Shown: piece after piece, positions 41,899 to 54,905 of the stretch
Numbering within the stretch: the first letter of the stretch is position 1
How the letters are laid out: each line of letters starts with the position of its first letter
Notes under the pieces: model-generated
Told to the model about the DNA's origin: nothing
What the model saw: only the letters and a program-made list of their open reading frames with translations
Databases searched by the model: none
Source: Rhyacophila brunnea
Taxonomy: Eukaryota > Arthropoda > Insecta > Trichoptera > Rhyacophilidae
Assembly: GCA_022495005.1 (NCBI GenBank)
Contig: JAGYXB010001966.1
Coordinates: forward strand, 496,001-560,000
Direction of reading: 5' to 3'
DNA: 64,000 nt
Position numbers and translations under genes: made by a program

Positions 41899-44274
41899 TG
41901 TGCCTTAAGATGCCGAAAAGCGAAACCCGGGTCGCGAAAAACGACTTAAATAGAATAGTACAAAACTCAAATCTATTAAAATTTTAAAAATACGTTGATT
42001 AAATTTATTAAGGCGTGTTACATTCCTAATTATTGTGTATTTTTATTTAAATTAGAACATAGTTTAGTACTTAAATTACTGTTAACGTATTACTAAAATA
42101 ATAATAATTATAAATACTTTTACGAAACAATGTATATATTAGTAAAAAAAAAAATCAGTGTGTGTACTTATATACGCGCGTTAGAAGTTATACTTCTTTG
42201 GCGTAACAAAACAAAAATAAAACTTGTGGTAACCTAGATTCTTCGATTAGCTCTTAATTATCTTGTTAAATTACACACTCAAGAAAAGGGACCGCTTATT
42301 GGAACGCCGTTGGCTTATTTCTATACAGTTTAACTTATATTACTAAATTATATAATTATTTATCGTTGTTTTGTAATGTTTAAAGTAACAACTGCCACTG
42401 AGGAATTGCAATGGCCGAAAATAATAAATTCACTGCCTGAATTATTCGGCTGTTCGGCTGATAACCGAACAATCGGTGGTTCGAATCGAATCGAATGCGT
42501 TTATTTTTGTGTGAAAAAATAAATTATGTGTTACATGTCACATGCCAAAAATTCACTCTGATCTGATTTCCCAAACGCGCCAAAAGAAGTATAACTTCAA
42601 AAATAATGTTATTAATATATTACATAATAAAATACGTGATAAATTTAATCTACACACACTAAATAAATTATTATCTTGTATATTAATGGGTATAAGATAG
42701 ATCGGATAGTTGCTAATGTTCTAGTATATTAGTAAAGTTCCCTCTTGACATGCGCGAGTCTTCCATCGTTACGTTTAATGGTTTTATTGATAAAATCAGT
42801 TTCCTAAAGGAGCCGAGTGAAATTGTGTTAGTTTTTCTTAGAATATCGGTAGGGTATATTGTTTACACTAGACCAAATTCTGTACAGTTATGTTATACAG
42901 TCTAACAGTAGTGTAATATATTAGTGTATTAGTAGCAGTTAGGTACCAAGTACCTACATCAATTTTTTGTGTCATAATAATTTTATTAATAATATAAGTT
43001 TTTATGACTTTGTTTCTATATCTGAGGTCCTTTTTCTAGTGAGAAGTTTATTAGCTTCATAGTCAATCAATATCAAAATATGATTTGATAATCATTAAAA
43101 TATCTTTCTATGTTTTCACATTTTTAATAATTATATTTGATATTTAAGGTTTTGAGGATTAAATAAATATAAGTGCGCCAGTTATCACATTGACTACATC
43201 TTCTTAATAGTTAAATATAGAATTCTAAATAACTATATTAAGCATTCTGTAAATTAGGTCTGGTTCTCAAATGATCTATTATCAATATTAACGAATCAAA
43301 TCCAAATATTCAGTACGGTCGCTATTTTTGCTTTTCTATGAACTGTTTACTAATATGTTTGCAAAAATAAAATATTATATTTTCAGTTCTAAATAATGCT
43401 CGGAGGTTACCAACTTAGGAAATAATAGCTTCAATTCATTGAATATATCAATCTAATTTAAAAAAAGAATGCTCGAAATTTTCATATAAACCAGTTAAAT
43501 TTTATGTCACGTATGTTAATATGTATATATTATTATTTTATATGTTACGTAAGTAACATAATCATTTAATTCCCAGCATCTTGACATTATTAGATAAATT
43601 AATATTGTAAAATAATTAACTTATTTACAATCCTTTGTATAGTAGCATTGCAACTGGTAACCTGTAAACCTAATACGTACCAGTAATATGACATCACAAA
43701 GTTCATGGTGAACAATCTGACAAATTTTAAATTCACATTGAGTTTTCCACATATTATTTAATTACTGGAAATGTGTTTAATATAATATATGTAATGTTGC
43801 AAATACGAAGTGTCATTAAAAGTAAAACCTAAATTTGTATAACGATTTAATTAACATGTCGTCAACTAATAGAGATTGACGTTATTAAAAAAAAGTGGAA
43901 ACATAAATCATCGATTTAATTTAATTTTTGAGGTTAGATAATAGCTTTTTTTATTCATAGCAATAATTGAAATTGAAATTAAATGTTCAAAGTGTTTGTA
44001 ATAGCGAATTCATAACAGTCATTGATTCAAAATTAAATTAATTAACCATTACTGCATATTTGCAAATTTTAAATTAAGGTTTACATCCATTAAATATTAT
44101 TATTTATACTACCAAGAATTTATTAGAAAATTAATTGTCTTTAATTAACATGACGTTTCGATTTAATATAATTCAGAATTAAAAATGATTTGATAATATT
44201 GTTATTAATATATATATATTATACAACTTTAAAATTGTTTAAACATATTAATTGATATAAAGTGATCTTAACAA
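41899..44274. other. No recognisable feature in 2.4 kb
   Basis: Strongly AT-rich. The first 60 bases (GATGCCGAAAAGCGAAACCC) resemble 33648 (GATGCCAAAAGGCAAAACCC), a short shared sequence next to repeats at both sites. Nothing else supported. Confidence 0.45.
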
Positions 44275-44400
44275 ATGTGGAAGAAAGTGTTAAATAATAA
44301 TGCAATTAGTGAATTGAAAAAGATGGAAAGTGGTGGAATATTGCCAAAAGTTAATATTATAATAAAAATTGAAAATTGTGATGGCACGGATAGCACTCAA
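44275..44400 (+). CDS. Candidate first coding exon, unknown protein
   Basis: An ATG in a favourable insect context (AACAAATG) opens 42 codons: MWKKVLNNNA at the start and KVNIIIKIENCDGTDSTQ at the end. It then meets a donor-like CAA|GTAAGC at 44401 in phase 0. If unspliced, the frame runs 19 codons further to a stop at 44460. The peptide is Lys/Ile/Asn-rich as expected in AT-rich DNA and has no domain I know. The GC-rich block at 40330 on the same side could be its promoter, but nothing links them except order. Confidence 0.28.
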
Positions 44401-45322
44401 GTAAGCAATGTTTATTCAAGGGTTTTAAAAATACACAGTAAACACTATGTAGGCATTTAGTTTTAAACTAGGCTAAGTATTAGACAGACAGCACGTAGTT
44501 TGTAGGTCATTTTTTTTTAATAAAAAGTATTTTATAAATTGAAAATTAGACACTAACAAGCAAGTCACTAAAAAGTTGAATATCATTATAGTATAATTAA
44601 TAGCACTAACATAGCTTTTAATAGAAACAAAAAACTAAACTAACCTATATATGCATGAGTAAACGCTACCTTCGACATAATCCCTTATAGAGTTTGATTG
44701 CTTGGAACCATATTAATATAAAATTATGATAAATAAAACAATAGTTACTTTGATTAATTAGCCTAAAACTTAATTTAGAATATATTCAGTTTCTTTTTTT
44801 CTTCATTCATCTTATCTGCTCTTAAATTAATTACTTATCCACTGCTAGGCGTATTCCTTTTTAATATTTTTTTATTTATTAATCCTTACAGTGGTGACCC
44901 TGCTAGCATAATTTATATAAGGCCAATTTATTAGACTATCAATGCTATTTTATTTAAAATTTTATAGCATTTATTTTATAAAACTCGAGAGGGCATAATT
45001 GCAATACGTAAAATGTTTTATAAAACTTAAGTTTTGAAATTGGATAACAAATGTATTATGTAGTATTAATTATATAAACAAAAAATATCATATTGACTAT
45101 TTTGTTTTAGTCTTCCGTTTTGAAATGAGCTCTCAATAGTGTAATATCATGTTATCAAATGTTATAAAAGATCTTTTATAAAAAATATATGTTATAAAAA
45201 TGTAAACTATTACAATGTAAAAGGTTTTATAAAATATTCTTCATAAAAGATATTCGTTAAAAATCTTTGGTAGTCGAATATCAACCTAATGGAGTTCTTT
45301 TACATTGGCTCCAGCGAAACTA
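44401..45322. other. No recognisable feature
   Basis: AT-rich; would be intron if the upstream exon is real. Confidence 0.4.
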
Positions 45323-45588
45323 TTATATACACAAAATGGCTATCGACGGTATTTTATAATATTTATGTATTAAGGCGGCCAATTGTTACAATAAGTTAGA
45401 CGGTCAAAAAATACTATATTTTAACAATTCCTCTCTTGGCTGTGTTAACTTTTACTGCGAGATAGACAGTTTTGACAGTTTAGACGGTTAACTTATTGCA
45501 ACAATTAACCGCCTCAATAAATAAATATGAGAAAGTGATAATATAATATTTATCACTTTATCCATCGGTAGCCGCTTTGTGTATAGAA
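45323..45588. mobile_element. Miniature element with very long TIRs, TA duplication
   Basis: Arms of about 100 bp: TTATATACACAAAATGGC at left and GTGTATAGAA at the right end, continuing inward to a strongly matched inner block (TAAGGCGG...AATTGTTACAATAAG). TA flanks both sides (45321-45322, 45589-45590). 266 bp. End and inner motifs resemble the element at 2231-2496, so they are probably one family. Confidence 0.82.
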
Positions 45589-45590
45589 TA

Positions 45591-46089
45591 GACCCGTATA
45601 TTATAATTCCCCGAGATGTAACAATATACCTACCTTTCTTAATTTTTTATCAAGCCTGTGTGTTTATGTAACTATTATACTATTACTATGACTACCTAAT
45701 TCACTAGATATACACATTACTTTCGTTGAACACAGTGGCGTGCTGTAGTGTTAATTCAATAAAACATTAATAAAAATATTTTCTCGTAAATTAAACTAGA
45801 AAACATGAAAATAGTTATAATTTAGTAATAATTATTTCATCAATAAATCTAATTTATATAATATAATATATGGATGAAGGTGTACAGATGAAAATCTGAT
45901 TGGAGTGGCTCGAATGAATCGAGGAGAGAGTTTATTTACTGACAAATAAATAAATACGATGGTAGAATGACATGGCCAAAGTTGTGATAGTGGGTACTGG
46001 TATACTGATAAGACTGACTGCATTGAAAAGACTGAGATAACCCATAAACTATGAATCGCTAGTTATATAAATGAATATGTGGTAAATTG
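45591..46089. other. No recognisable feature
   Basis: AT-rich. At 45735 CAGTGGCGTGCTGTAG looks like a lone hAT-type end without partner. Confidence 0.4.
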
Positions 46090-46325
46090 TGAAAGTCATT
46101 GTTGATATAGTTCACAATTGGAAAATCTGCTGACCGCCACATCATTGCAACTTCGAGGCATTTCGATGACAAAGCCTGAGATAGTCGACCCTCATCGAAT
46201 TGTGTCACACATGTAAAATGTGCTGATAGTAGATACGGCGTTTGTGCGATTGTTGAATAAATCGCTGTATATTGCTTTGCCGTAATTACGCTGTCAAGGC
46301 CAGGGGTTGTTGCCCGCTACATATA
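46090..46325 (-). repeat. Dispersed repeat C, copy 2 (inverted)
   Basis: Reverse-complement match to 19468-19705. Contains GATAGTCGACCCTCATCGAA and ends GGTTGTTGCCCGCTACATA. Divergence is roughly a fifth. Confidence 0.65.
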
Positions 46326-47882
46326 TATTAATATTTATAATTATGTATAGGTTATATTATTAGTTTGTCATAATAATAACGGGTTTATAAGGTTCCATCA
46401 AGGAAAGAAAATTACCGTCTAGGTGTGGCTGTAAGAAGATACGCTTCTCGAGTGTAGAAATAAACTTGACGTGTTAGACGAGTTGGAGACATTTTATTTG
46501 TAATATTTACGTTTGCATAATAAACATTCATTAAAGTTTGTCATACAAACAAAAGACTCATGCAATATTTGAGAAAAATAAGCAAGTTTTATATTTCTCG
46601 TGTTTTATGGCACGACCCTCATTTAGTCATGAACTAAATCTGGCTTTAAAGTTTTGGTGAAAGGCAACTAGGTTTTGCATTTCTATATTATTAATTTATT
46701 CTAAGTTTTCATCGGATACTATTCCACATACAATCATATCAATATTACGGATATTAGACAATATTAAGTTATTTCCTAAGTACCCAACTGTCTCAAGTTT
46801 TGTATTTTCAGTGAAGAGGAAGAAATTACACTCTAAAATCTCGTATAGTCTTGAATAAACAATACTTTAATTAAAAATAATAACTCTGGTACATATCATA
46901 ACGTTATTATTAAAAAATATGTTCTACCTTTAATGATATACAAAATATGCTTTATTCCCATAAGGTATTATATTCAGAGACTGAGACCACAACTTTGTTA
47001 AAAAACACGCGAAACATCTTTATATTTATTTTTTATATATTTCTACTGTGTAAAAATACCTTTATAATACAAGTATTGAGTAAATTGCTTGTCAATTAAG
47101 ATTCATATTTTTAGTATCGAAATTCTCTGAATTAGTAATATACTTATTCTCCATTGTTGAAGTACGTGATCTAATGCGATAGTTGTATCCTTTCGTGATT
47201 TATACCTTACACTTGTAGCTGCAGAATAATAAGCGATCGAATATCTATTGTTTATAAAAATATCAAATTACTTTGCAGTAATATATTCCCAGCGAATCCA
47301 TTTCCAGTAAAAAATTCAGCTAGACCAGCAAGTCGATTGGCGAAATTAGAGACGGTGTATTATTACATCATATCACAGCACATTATACCATTACGGTGTA
47401 TTAGCTGAATAATCATTTTTGATAGTATTTTCTTACAACTGTAATAACAAATAATATTTCATTTCGCTACTTAATTTAAAACGCTGACTCTTTATTTAGT
47501 TTAATATGATTATGTAATAGAATTTAATGTTAATGTACTACCTTTTATTGTATAAATAACGAAGAACAATTTATCTCAATTTCACTCGAATCAGAGTACT
47601 TAGCTAGTAACTATCATGCATAATATACTATTGTACCGATACGCTGCTAATAAATCTCACCCTGCTACATCGTAGACTTCATCATTATCATCATCCTCTA
47701 CCTACACATCGAACACCATACAGAGTGACCCCAACACACTATTGCAAATATTGGGTGCGAATCCCAAGGGGCGCAGGTTTGAATCATGCTTGTTATTGTA
47801 TTTTTTCAGTGGTTATAATATATTTCTCAGAAGTCAAAGTTAGAATTATATATGTCTATATTATTCTGCTGATGTTAACGTA
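46326..47882. other. No recognisable feature in 1.5 kb
   Basis: AT-rich. A TCATCATTATCATCATCC run at 47679 resembles the 3' microsatellite of RTE-like LINEs, and AGGTTTGAATCATG at 47776 is a weak B-box look-alike. Confidence 0.4.
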
Positions 47883-48383
47883 TATTACCACGTTTTTAAT
47901 AGCTCGTATTCTTGTTTGTCCGGTACAGATTTTTTCTTGTGCAGTACAAATTTTTTCTTGTTTGTACAAGATTTTTAAGTAATTTCCCTACTAGCTAGAC
48001 ATTTGAAACTTTTAGAATATATCAGAACACGACGACAATGCATTCTTTTAATACTTTTGGCCATCTTTAAGCAAAATTGAATTCATTTTCAGATAATTAT
48101 GTTTTGTATGTTTCGGAAAAAATTCGTCAAAAGTAATATTTACTACTCACTATTATTGGTTGCTAAATGGGTCCTAGCAACTAAATTATTTATATATGCG
48201 TACGTTACTATGGAAATCAATATGAAATGTAAAAATGACATATCTGTATTCTATAATATTTATTCAGTATTTCTATCAAGTACAATAAAAAGTTTTTATT
48301 AATACATATAATTGTCATGTTTATATGATTCAACAGAAAATTTAAAAACGTGCTTATATAAAACGTTCTTTTTATCTTGTAAT
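47883..48383 (+). mobile_element. HINE-like element, copy C
   Basis: Clean left end TTACCACGTTTTTAATAGCT with TTCTTGTTTGTCCGGTAC. A small internal tandem follows (GTACAGATTTTTTCTTGT repeated with variation). It has the right subterminal AAAAACGTG and ends GTTCTTTTTATCTTGTAA. A copy in the opposite orientation starts about 530 bp downstream. Confidence 0.8.
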
Positions 48384-48910
48384 TATTTTTATTAAAAGTA
48401 TTATAAAGAAAATTAATATATAATAAATGACAACAATTCCCGATACGTCGTAATGAAATTAAAATGAGCCATGAAAACTTACAAGATAAATTCATAATCC
48501 TTATGTAATTATTGTCATATATGTTATATGATAATTCATATTATGTTATCCGGGAGAAGAAGAAGGATGAGGCAAAGAATATATGTAGATTAGCGTCAAA
48601 GCCTCATATATGTCGCTCGTGACACGAATCTCGCTTATCATGATCACTGCTTGTAATACAAGCCAAATAATACATCGTCTAATAGGCGCAATATCGCTGA
48701 CAAACATTTGATGTCATGCATGCACATAAGAAGTGGATCTTTGAGTCTTTCTCAGCGGATTTTCATACATTTAATTGCATAATTTTAAAAGAAGTCATCT
48801 TTACTACATTTTAATACAATTAATATACATCATGACTGTATTATATTTCTAACCCATCAACAGAGGTACAGTCAAATATTTATTATAGATAATTAATTAA
48901 TTAAATATAT
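48384..48910. other. Spacer between two oppositely oriented HINE-like copies
   Basis: No coding or repeat feature identified. It would be the loop of a large foldback if copies C and D paired. Confidence 0.5.
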
Positions 48911-49408
48911 AACAAGATAAAAAAAACTTTTTATTTACCACGTTTTTAAATTGTCTGTTGAATCATATAAACTTGACAACTCCATGTATTAATAATTTAG
49001 AACAAATAAGGCAATTAATAAATGAGTCAACAAATCATTTTGCTATTTTGCAACAAACAAACAAATATAGAATACTGAAAAGTCATTTTGATTTCCATAG
49101 TAACGCACGTATACATTAACAATTTAGTTGCCAGGACCACCCGCTTAGCAACCGATAATAATGGATTAGATTACGGATTTCTTCCGAAATAACTTTTCAT
49201 ACAAAACATAATTAACTGAAAATGAATTCAATTCTACTTAAATATGGCTAAAAGTATTAAAAGAATGCATTGGCATCGTGTTTTGATATATTCTAAAAGT
49301 TTCAAATGTCTAGCTAGTCAGAAAGTTAGCTAAAAATTGATTGCAAGATTTGTACTGGATAAAAAACCACCGGACAAACAAGAATACGAGCTAAGAAAAA
49401 CGTGGTAA
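48911..49408 (-). mobile_element. HINE-like element, copy D
   Basis: Best-preserved copy. On the minus strand it runs from TTACCACGTTTTTCTTAGCT through ATCCAGTACAAATCTTGCAA and GGAAGAAATCCGTAATC to AAAAACG and the terminal hairpin. Keeps both subterminal repeats. Confidence 0.82.
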
Positions 49409-49719
49409 AATACATAATAATCAACACAAATAAGCAACACGGGCATACAAAAGGAAGTCGTAATTTTTTAACGCAGCAAAATTGCCCTTTGTGATGACCA
49501 GTTCAGACGGCCCGATGGGCCCAACCAATAGCTAATTGGAGCGACTTCTTCCCTTTGCTTCTCTTTGTTATTGTGAACAACGACATATTGTTATTTAGTA
49601 TTCAAAGGATTGATACTATTTTTAATTAAATTGAAGTTGGCTATGATACTGTCTGAAGCCTGTTTTAGCGTAGTACCAAAAACGGGTAAATTTAATGAAT
49701 ATCACTACATTACAGTAAT
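49409..49719. other. No recognisable feature
   Basis: A small GC-richer patch at 49480-49560 with no recognised content. Confidence 0.4.
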
Positions 49720-50735
49720 GGCAGTCTTTATAGATTTTAGTTAGATATTTTTGACATATTCTGCAAGACGTGTCCATTTATTGGGTGGTATATAATATAT
49801 TATACAGTAACGCAACAGCATCTGTCAACCTCCATAAACCATCGCGCAAATTTCTTATCAGCAAAGGAGTCTGACAAGGTGATACAATCTCACCTAAACT
49901 ATTTACAGCTACCCTTGAACATTTATTCAGGCAACTTGACTAGAATGATAAATGGATTCGCATAAATGGAGAATACATGAGTCATCTGCGCTTTGCCGAT
50001 GACATAGTAATACTCAGAAGAACTTCAAATCAGAATACAGGAACTCGATAAAGTAAGCAACAAATTAGGCTTGAAAAGAAATGTAACAAAGACGAAAGTC
50101 ATATTCAACTGCTTTGCGAGCCAAAAAGAGATCCTCATCAATGGCACTCAACTCGAACAAGTGAAAAACTACATTATCTGGCACATCAAGTGTCAATAGA
50201 TGGATGTATATTTAATGAAATTGTTCGCAGAGTAAAGCTTGTCTGGAGTGGTTTTGGCCGCCTGAATAATGTCTTCAAAAAAGACCTTCCACTGTGTCTA
50301 AAGCGCAAAGTGTTCAACCATAATCACATATTATGCATGTGAAACATGGACTTTAAGTAAAAGAGAAATCCAGAAACATAAAGAAGCACAGCGTGGTATG
50401 GAAAGGTGCATGCTGGGCATAACGCGAAAGGACAAAAAACGGGATGATTTGATAAGAAAACAGACAATAGTTTGCAATATAATAGAGTTCGGTAAAAAAA
50501 ACTCAAATGAAAACGGGCTGGACAAATCTAGTCATCCAGTAATATCCAAGAGGAACAAAACGTCCGCAAGGTAGACCTAGAGGCCGCTGGATCGATGAAA
50601 ATAATGGTTTAGCTCTGTGGAAGTACGTGGGAACGTAAGGCACAGGATTGAGAGAAGTGTAATCAGCTTGGAGAGGCCTTCATGCAGCAGTGGATAGATT
50701 CAGACTGACGATGAAGAAGATGATGATATCCTGTT
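49720..50735 (+). pseudogene. RTE-like LINE, RT catalytic region to 3' end
   Basis: Starts with AVFIDFS (RT motif A region), then ATASVNLHKPSRKFLISKGV, QGDTISPKLFTATLEHLF (motif B) and SHLRFADDIVILR (motif C). It ends with LGEAFMQQWIDSD and a GATGAAGAAGATGATGAT tail. Several stops and frameshifts, including within the C-terminal part. Closest to the 56535 copy in its final residues. Confidence 0.88.
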
Positions 50736-51169
50736 ATTTAAAAAAAGAAAGAATTATTTCAAAAGATTTATACTAATAATATACCTAATTCGTTTCACTT
50801 TATGTCTCAATATTGAATACGTTTGGACAAATTTAATATTCACCACTGTATTAAAAGACGATTTCTGCCTACGCGAGTTACTTGTGTGAAAATGTGTGAT
50901 GTGTGAATTTTATTTGATATATGATTCTAAGAAAATTCTCGCTGCCAGACCACTTTTGAGTACTGAAAATTGTAGACGGCAGAGAAGAAAATTATAAGCT
51001 TTTATTAAATAATATGTAACCTCTATTTGTCGTTACCCTTACCGGAAATGATACCATATTTATTAACATGGCTTTGACGGCTTACACGACTTCATAAAAA
51101 GAGGTTGAAACGTATATATTTTCAACAAGAAAATATAATAATATAATTCATCTAGTTTCGAAGGCTGTG
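50736..51169. other. No recognisable feature
   Basis: AT-rich sequence. Confidence 0.45.
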
Positions 51170-51872
51170 AACTCTACCTTTAACATTAGAAGATTTAACG
51201 TTGCTAGTTTATAGGACTTCTAAAGCTCTTCAATAAGTATTGGTTTAAAACTCTTCCTTGCTGGATCCTAGGTGAGGATGCTCAGAGATTCTTTCATTAT
51301 AGAGTATTCTTAAATATGGATCCATTAGTCCTTATGAGGTTTCCTATAAGCTTGTTTTAGAGCGTGTTTAGAAGAAATTTCTTCGACATCTTTATTTTAA
51401 TGTATATAAATATTTTCCTTTTGACAGTTTCTCAAACGAGTATTTTCCGACTAACTTTCTTCAAGGCATGCTCGCCTTTTATTCTTTTGAAGCTCTCAAA
51501 GCATTTTCCCTGCTCTCACGTGGTATAGTTTCTAATCCTGATGTTCTGGAAAATTTGAACTTTTATGCACCCGTCAATTACATGCGTGGTCGCAGCAATG
51601 AGCTATTTTAGGTAAAAGCTGTTTCCTCATGTCAGAATCACCAGGCACCAATAGCGAGGACTGTGCGGCTGGTCAACACACTCCCTAGAGATGTAGACAA
51701 TTTTAGTGATACATTTTTTTTTAAATTCTATTTTATTAATTTGTATTTTTATTGAATTATTATTATTTTTTCTCTACTAAGTTGATTTAAGTATCTGTAC
51801 TTTTTATTTTATTTACATCTTGAATTAATAATGTGCTATGTGTCCAATGTGTCTTTTTTAAATAAATAAACC
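51170..51872 (+). pseudogene. Jockey/CR1-like LINE, RT ORF C-terminal part
   Basis: The plus frame reads SILKYGSISPYEVSYKLVLE and, after a stop at 51371, KKFLRHLYFNVYKYFPFDSF. It continues with SNPDVLENLNFYAPVNYMRG, a second stop at 51609 and finally APIARTVRLVNTLPRDVDNF. This is the conserved post-RT domain of Jockey/CR1-type LINEs. Tail AATGTGTCTTTTTTAAATAA, then a TAAA run. Upstream domains missing. Confidence 0.85.
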
Positions 51873-53035
51873 ATACGATTAGAATGAAGGGAGTTAAAGT
51901 TTTGGGTGTACAAAATTATTCGAGAACGATTGATTGATATTTCAATAGTTTGGATGTGAACGATAGTGCTTTTGTAACCATCAGATTTCATACTGGTTAC
52001 TTTAACTGAGTGGATAAAACGATGGGTCTAATGTAAAAGTTAGATCAGCATTTTCTATCTTATCTGGATTGTAGTGGTCAATGCTTTTCTTTGGTATTTT
52101 TTTATCCGGAGCTCAGAATATATGGGTAGGTACTAATACCACCTCTTTTGTACGTTAGCTTTCACTAGGTACATTATTCTTAAAAGCCAACAACATAGTA
52201 CAGATGATTGATAGATAGTGTACTGATAAAACACAAATAGAGTATACCTGTTTTATAATTTAAGGCTTATTTATCACTATACTTATAATTTAAAAAAAAA
52301 TATATCGATCATCACAGTTAGTAATTGTGATGAAAATCAACTGTATTATACAATAATTTAAATTTAAAACAAAATGTATAATAATATTATTCATAGTGGA
52401 CTGTAATTGATTTTATTGAAATTATTGTGATGGTGGATGTGGATTCTAGAGGCGAATGTGTTAGGATGCCAGACACTAATCTTATTGCTGTTTAAACTGG
52501 CTCTAGGATCTGGTTGTACTATCACTCGCGTGGTATTGTTTTTGGGTTACCCGGTGCGCGGCACTTGACAGTAAACTTTTGACAAGAGCCGGTATCACGG
52601 CTTGCCAGATGTTCAGAATTATTGCTTAGACGACGGCCAAACTATATCAAGTTGACCCGGATATGGTTTTTATATAATATAATTTTTTTTTCTAGTATAG
52701 AAATATTGAAGAATGAGCTTTTGAAATAGTATGTTTGGGATGAGGGCAGCCTATGGTTTTAAAGAACCAGTGACCCAGTACTACTTTATTTAGCACTACA
52801 TTACTGGCGCACCTACAAGTAACACTATAATACTATTATTGAAAAAGAAGTTTAATACATAATTTATTTTTAAGGCTATACTTCAGCTGAGGCATGGTCT
52901 AAAAAGATCGTGACTAGGCGATGCGCAGATTGTGCAAATGACGTGAGCCGAACGAAATATAATTTGTCATAAAAATTCAACATGCGTTCTTTTAATGTTA
53001 TGTTTATTATTATATTCGTAATAATAATAGTATAT
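51873..53035. other. No recognisable feature
   Basis: AT-rich with a moderately GC patch at 52430-52640; no protein-like frame. Confidence 0.45.
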
Positions 53036-53255
53036 TCATTGACATGTTTTCTTTTTCAAGTACATGCGGAACGTTTTTTCATCATCTTTCAAGCCATCTT
53101 TACACGATTTAAGAATATATTCCTCCGACGCCATCACAAAAAAAATTGGCGTGCGAACAGGTCGACTATCGCTCTCAGACTGGCAACGCGGCCGAAATTT
53201 CGTTCCACATACTGTTGAAAATATTATTTGCCGTTTCACTTATGTACGCTCTTAA
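53036..53255. other. Segment open on both strands, coding status unclear
   Basis: The plus frame 53064-53255 follows an acceptor-like TTTCTTTTTCAAG and includes KIGVRTGRLSLSDWQRGR, then FVPHTVENIICRF. The minus frame 53239-53036 includes MASEEYILKSCKDGLKDDEK. Both look protein-like but they exclude each other, and I recognise neither. One may be a relic of an unidentified gene or element. Confidence 0.22.
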
Positions 53256-54774
53256 GAAATTATGTACCATCTCAATACTTGAAATAGCTTTACCTGAGGC
53301 GATGAAACTGTAGCGTCAAAGAATACAGTTACAAAAATAATGACAACCATTTATTGTAATGATGCCATTATTTTAAGGGAAGGCTGGCGGTAATAAAATG
53401 CCGTGGCCCGTTGGCTAAACGAGGCAAAAAATTGTATTGTAATAGATTAATTTTCTTGTACATTGGCTGGCGTGGATGTGCCAATTTCACCTTGTTTCCT
53501 GTCACCTCTCACACCAGCGGCCGTTGGCGCCAATATACCTGGCACGACTGCGCACGCGTCCGCTATATTTCTGCTCCTACTCTGTGAGATAACCTCCCTT
53601 CTCCACCGTCGCCCCTTTGAAAGCCGTCATAGATAAATTGAGGCGTCCGATTTGGAAACTTATTATCTTTTTGTATCTTGAGGGTCAGTCGCAAAAAAGC
53701 AGCAACAATTACGGCAGTCTAGTCTCGTATTCCAGGCACTCTATCCCTCACATTTATAAGATAACTGGTTGAACTATATATTACCATCACCTTATTATTA
53801 AAACCTCGTACGTCTGTATCAGAAGAATGTTGAGGGGATGAAAAAAACGTAATAAAAACAATATTTTAAACACCTCTATAATCGATGAATACACTACAAG
53901 GTTTTAATTCCATGGTTGAAACCTCGAGACATACGAGTTTTTTTTTTAATTTGTCGATAGATGGACAGCATACTAGTTTAGAGAACCGTGGTTTTGATAT
54001 GATGTTTTTTTGTTTAATTTTTTTTGAACAATCTTCATTTTTCCATAATATCGGACTTACAAGGTTTTAATAGTAAAAATAAATAATCTTTCATAAACCA
54101 ATCTGTCCATAGAACTTCAGTCTTAAGCAATTTTATCTTTTTGAGTAAAACTTCTTTAGCCACGGGTTGAAATGAAAATTGACAATTATGGTGACAATTA
54201 ATACCGCATTTCGTTACCTCTGTCTCACTCGCAGCACCCGCCAGTAAAGGAAACGGCCAACGTTTGCATCGTGCATTGCAGATAAATGATCTACCAGTTA
54301 TTTGCTACGGTTCAAATGAGGTGGATTAGCGCTGTATTTGCTGGATATGTATAATAAATTATTATCGATGACTTACGTATCATTAACCAAATTAATTAAC
54401 AGTTAATTAACGATAGTATCACATTCACATAGCTTAAAGTAAAGGAGTCTTAAAAAAATCTTCTTAAAAATTCTTCTCCACCATACAATCAATCTCTACA
54501 ATATACCCAATCTCATGCCTACTTTAAACTAAGGAATTATAAAGAATTTTTAATACCTACTGCAACATCCGAAAAGAACTAGAGAGGGGCCACGACGAAA
54601 CCCAACATTTGTAGCGCCTTTTTACAAATAGCATTTTGGCCACTGAATGTCAGTTCACTGTCAAACATAATGCCAAGATTCCTTAATAGTATGTATCTAC
54701 TAACCTTATATATTTACCTAAAAATAATTATTATTATTAACGTTACATACATAATATATCTGAGACGCAATTTG
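53256..54774. other. No recognisable gene; GC-richer patch 53395-53680
   Basis: The patch (GGCTGGCGTGGATGTGCC and CGGCCGTTGGCGCCAATA) is unlike its surroundings but has no long frame or known motif. Confidence 0.4.
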
Positions 54775-54905
54775 CAGTTTATTGAACATATTATTCACCG
54801 CGGACCAGATAACCTGGAGAGACTGGTGGCTTTGGGTAGCCTTCAGGGAAGGTAAAATAGAGAAAAAACATCTAGAGCGACCGAGTGACAGAATTTCAAG
54901 GTTGT
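54775..54905 (+). pseudogene. RTE-like LINE fragment
   Basis: CGCGGACCAGATAACCTGGA and the following GACTGGTGGCTTTGGGTAGC match 10006-10080 in the 9374 copy (RGPDNLERLVxLGSLQGR). About 110 bp, then similarity stops. Confidence 0.72.

Noticed and set aside
45735..45760. Another hAT element starting CAGTGGCGTG
   Set aside because: No partner end or target duplication found.
47735..47800. tRNA-like sequence with AGGTTTGAATCATG
   Set aside because: Only a weak B-box resemblance; no cloverleaf could be drawn.
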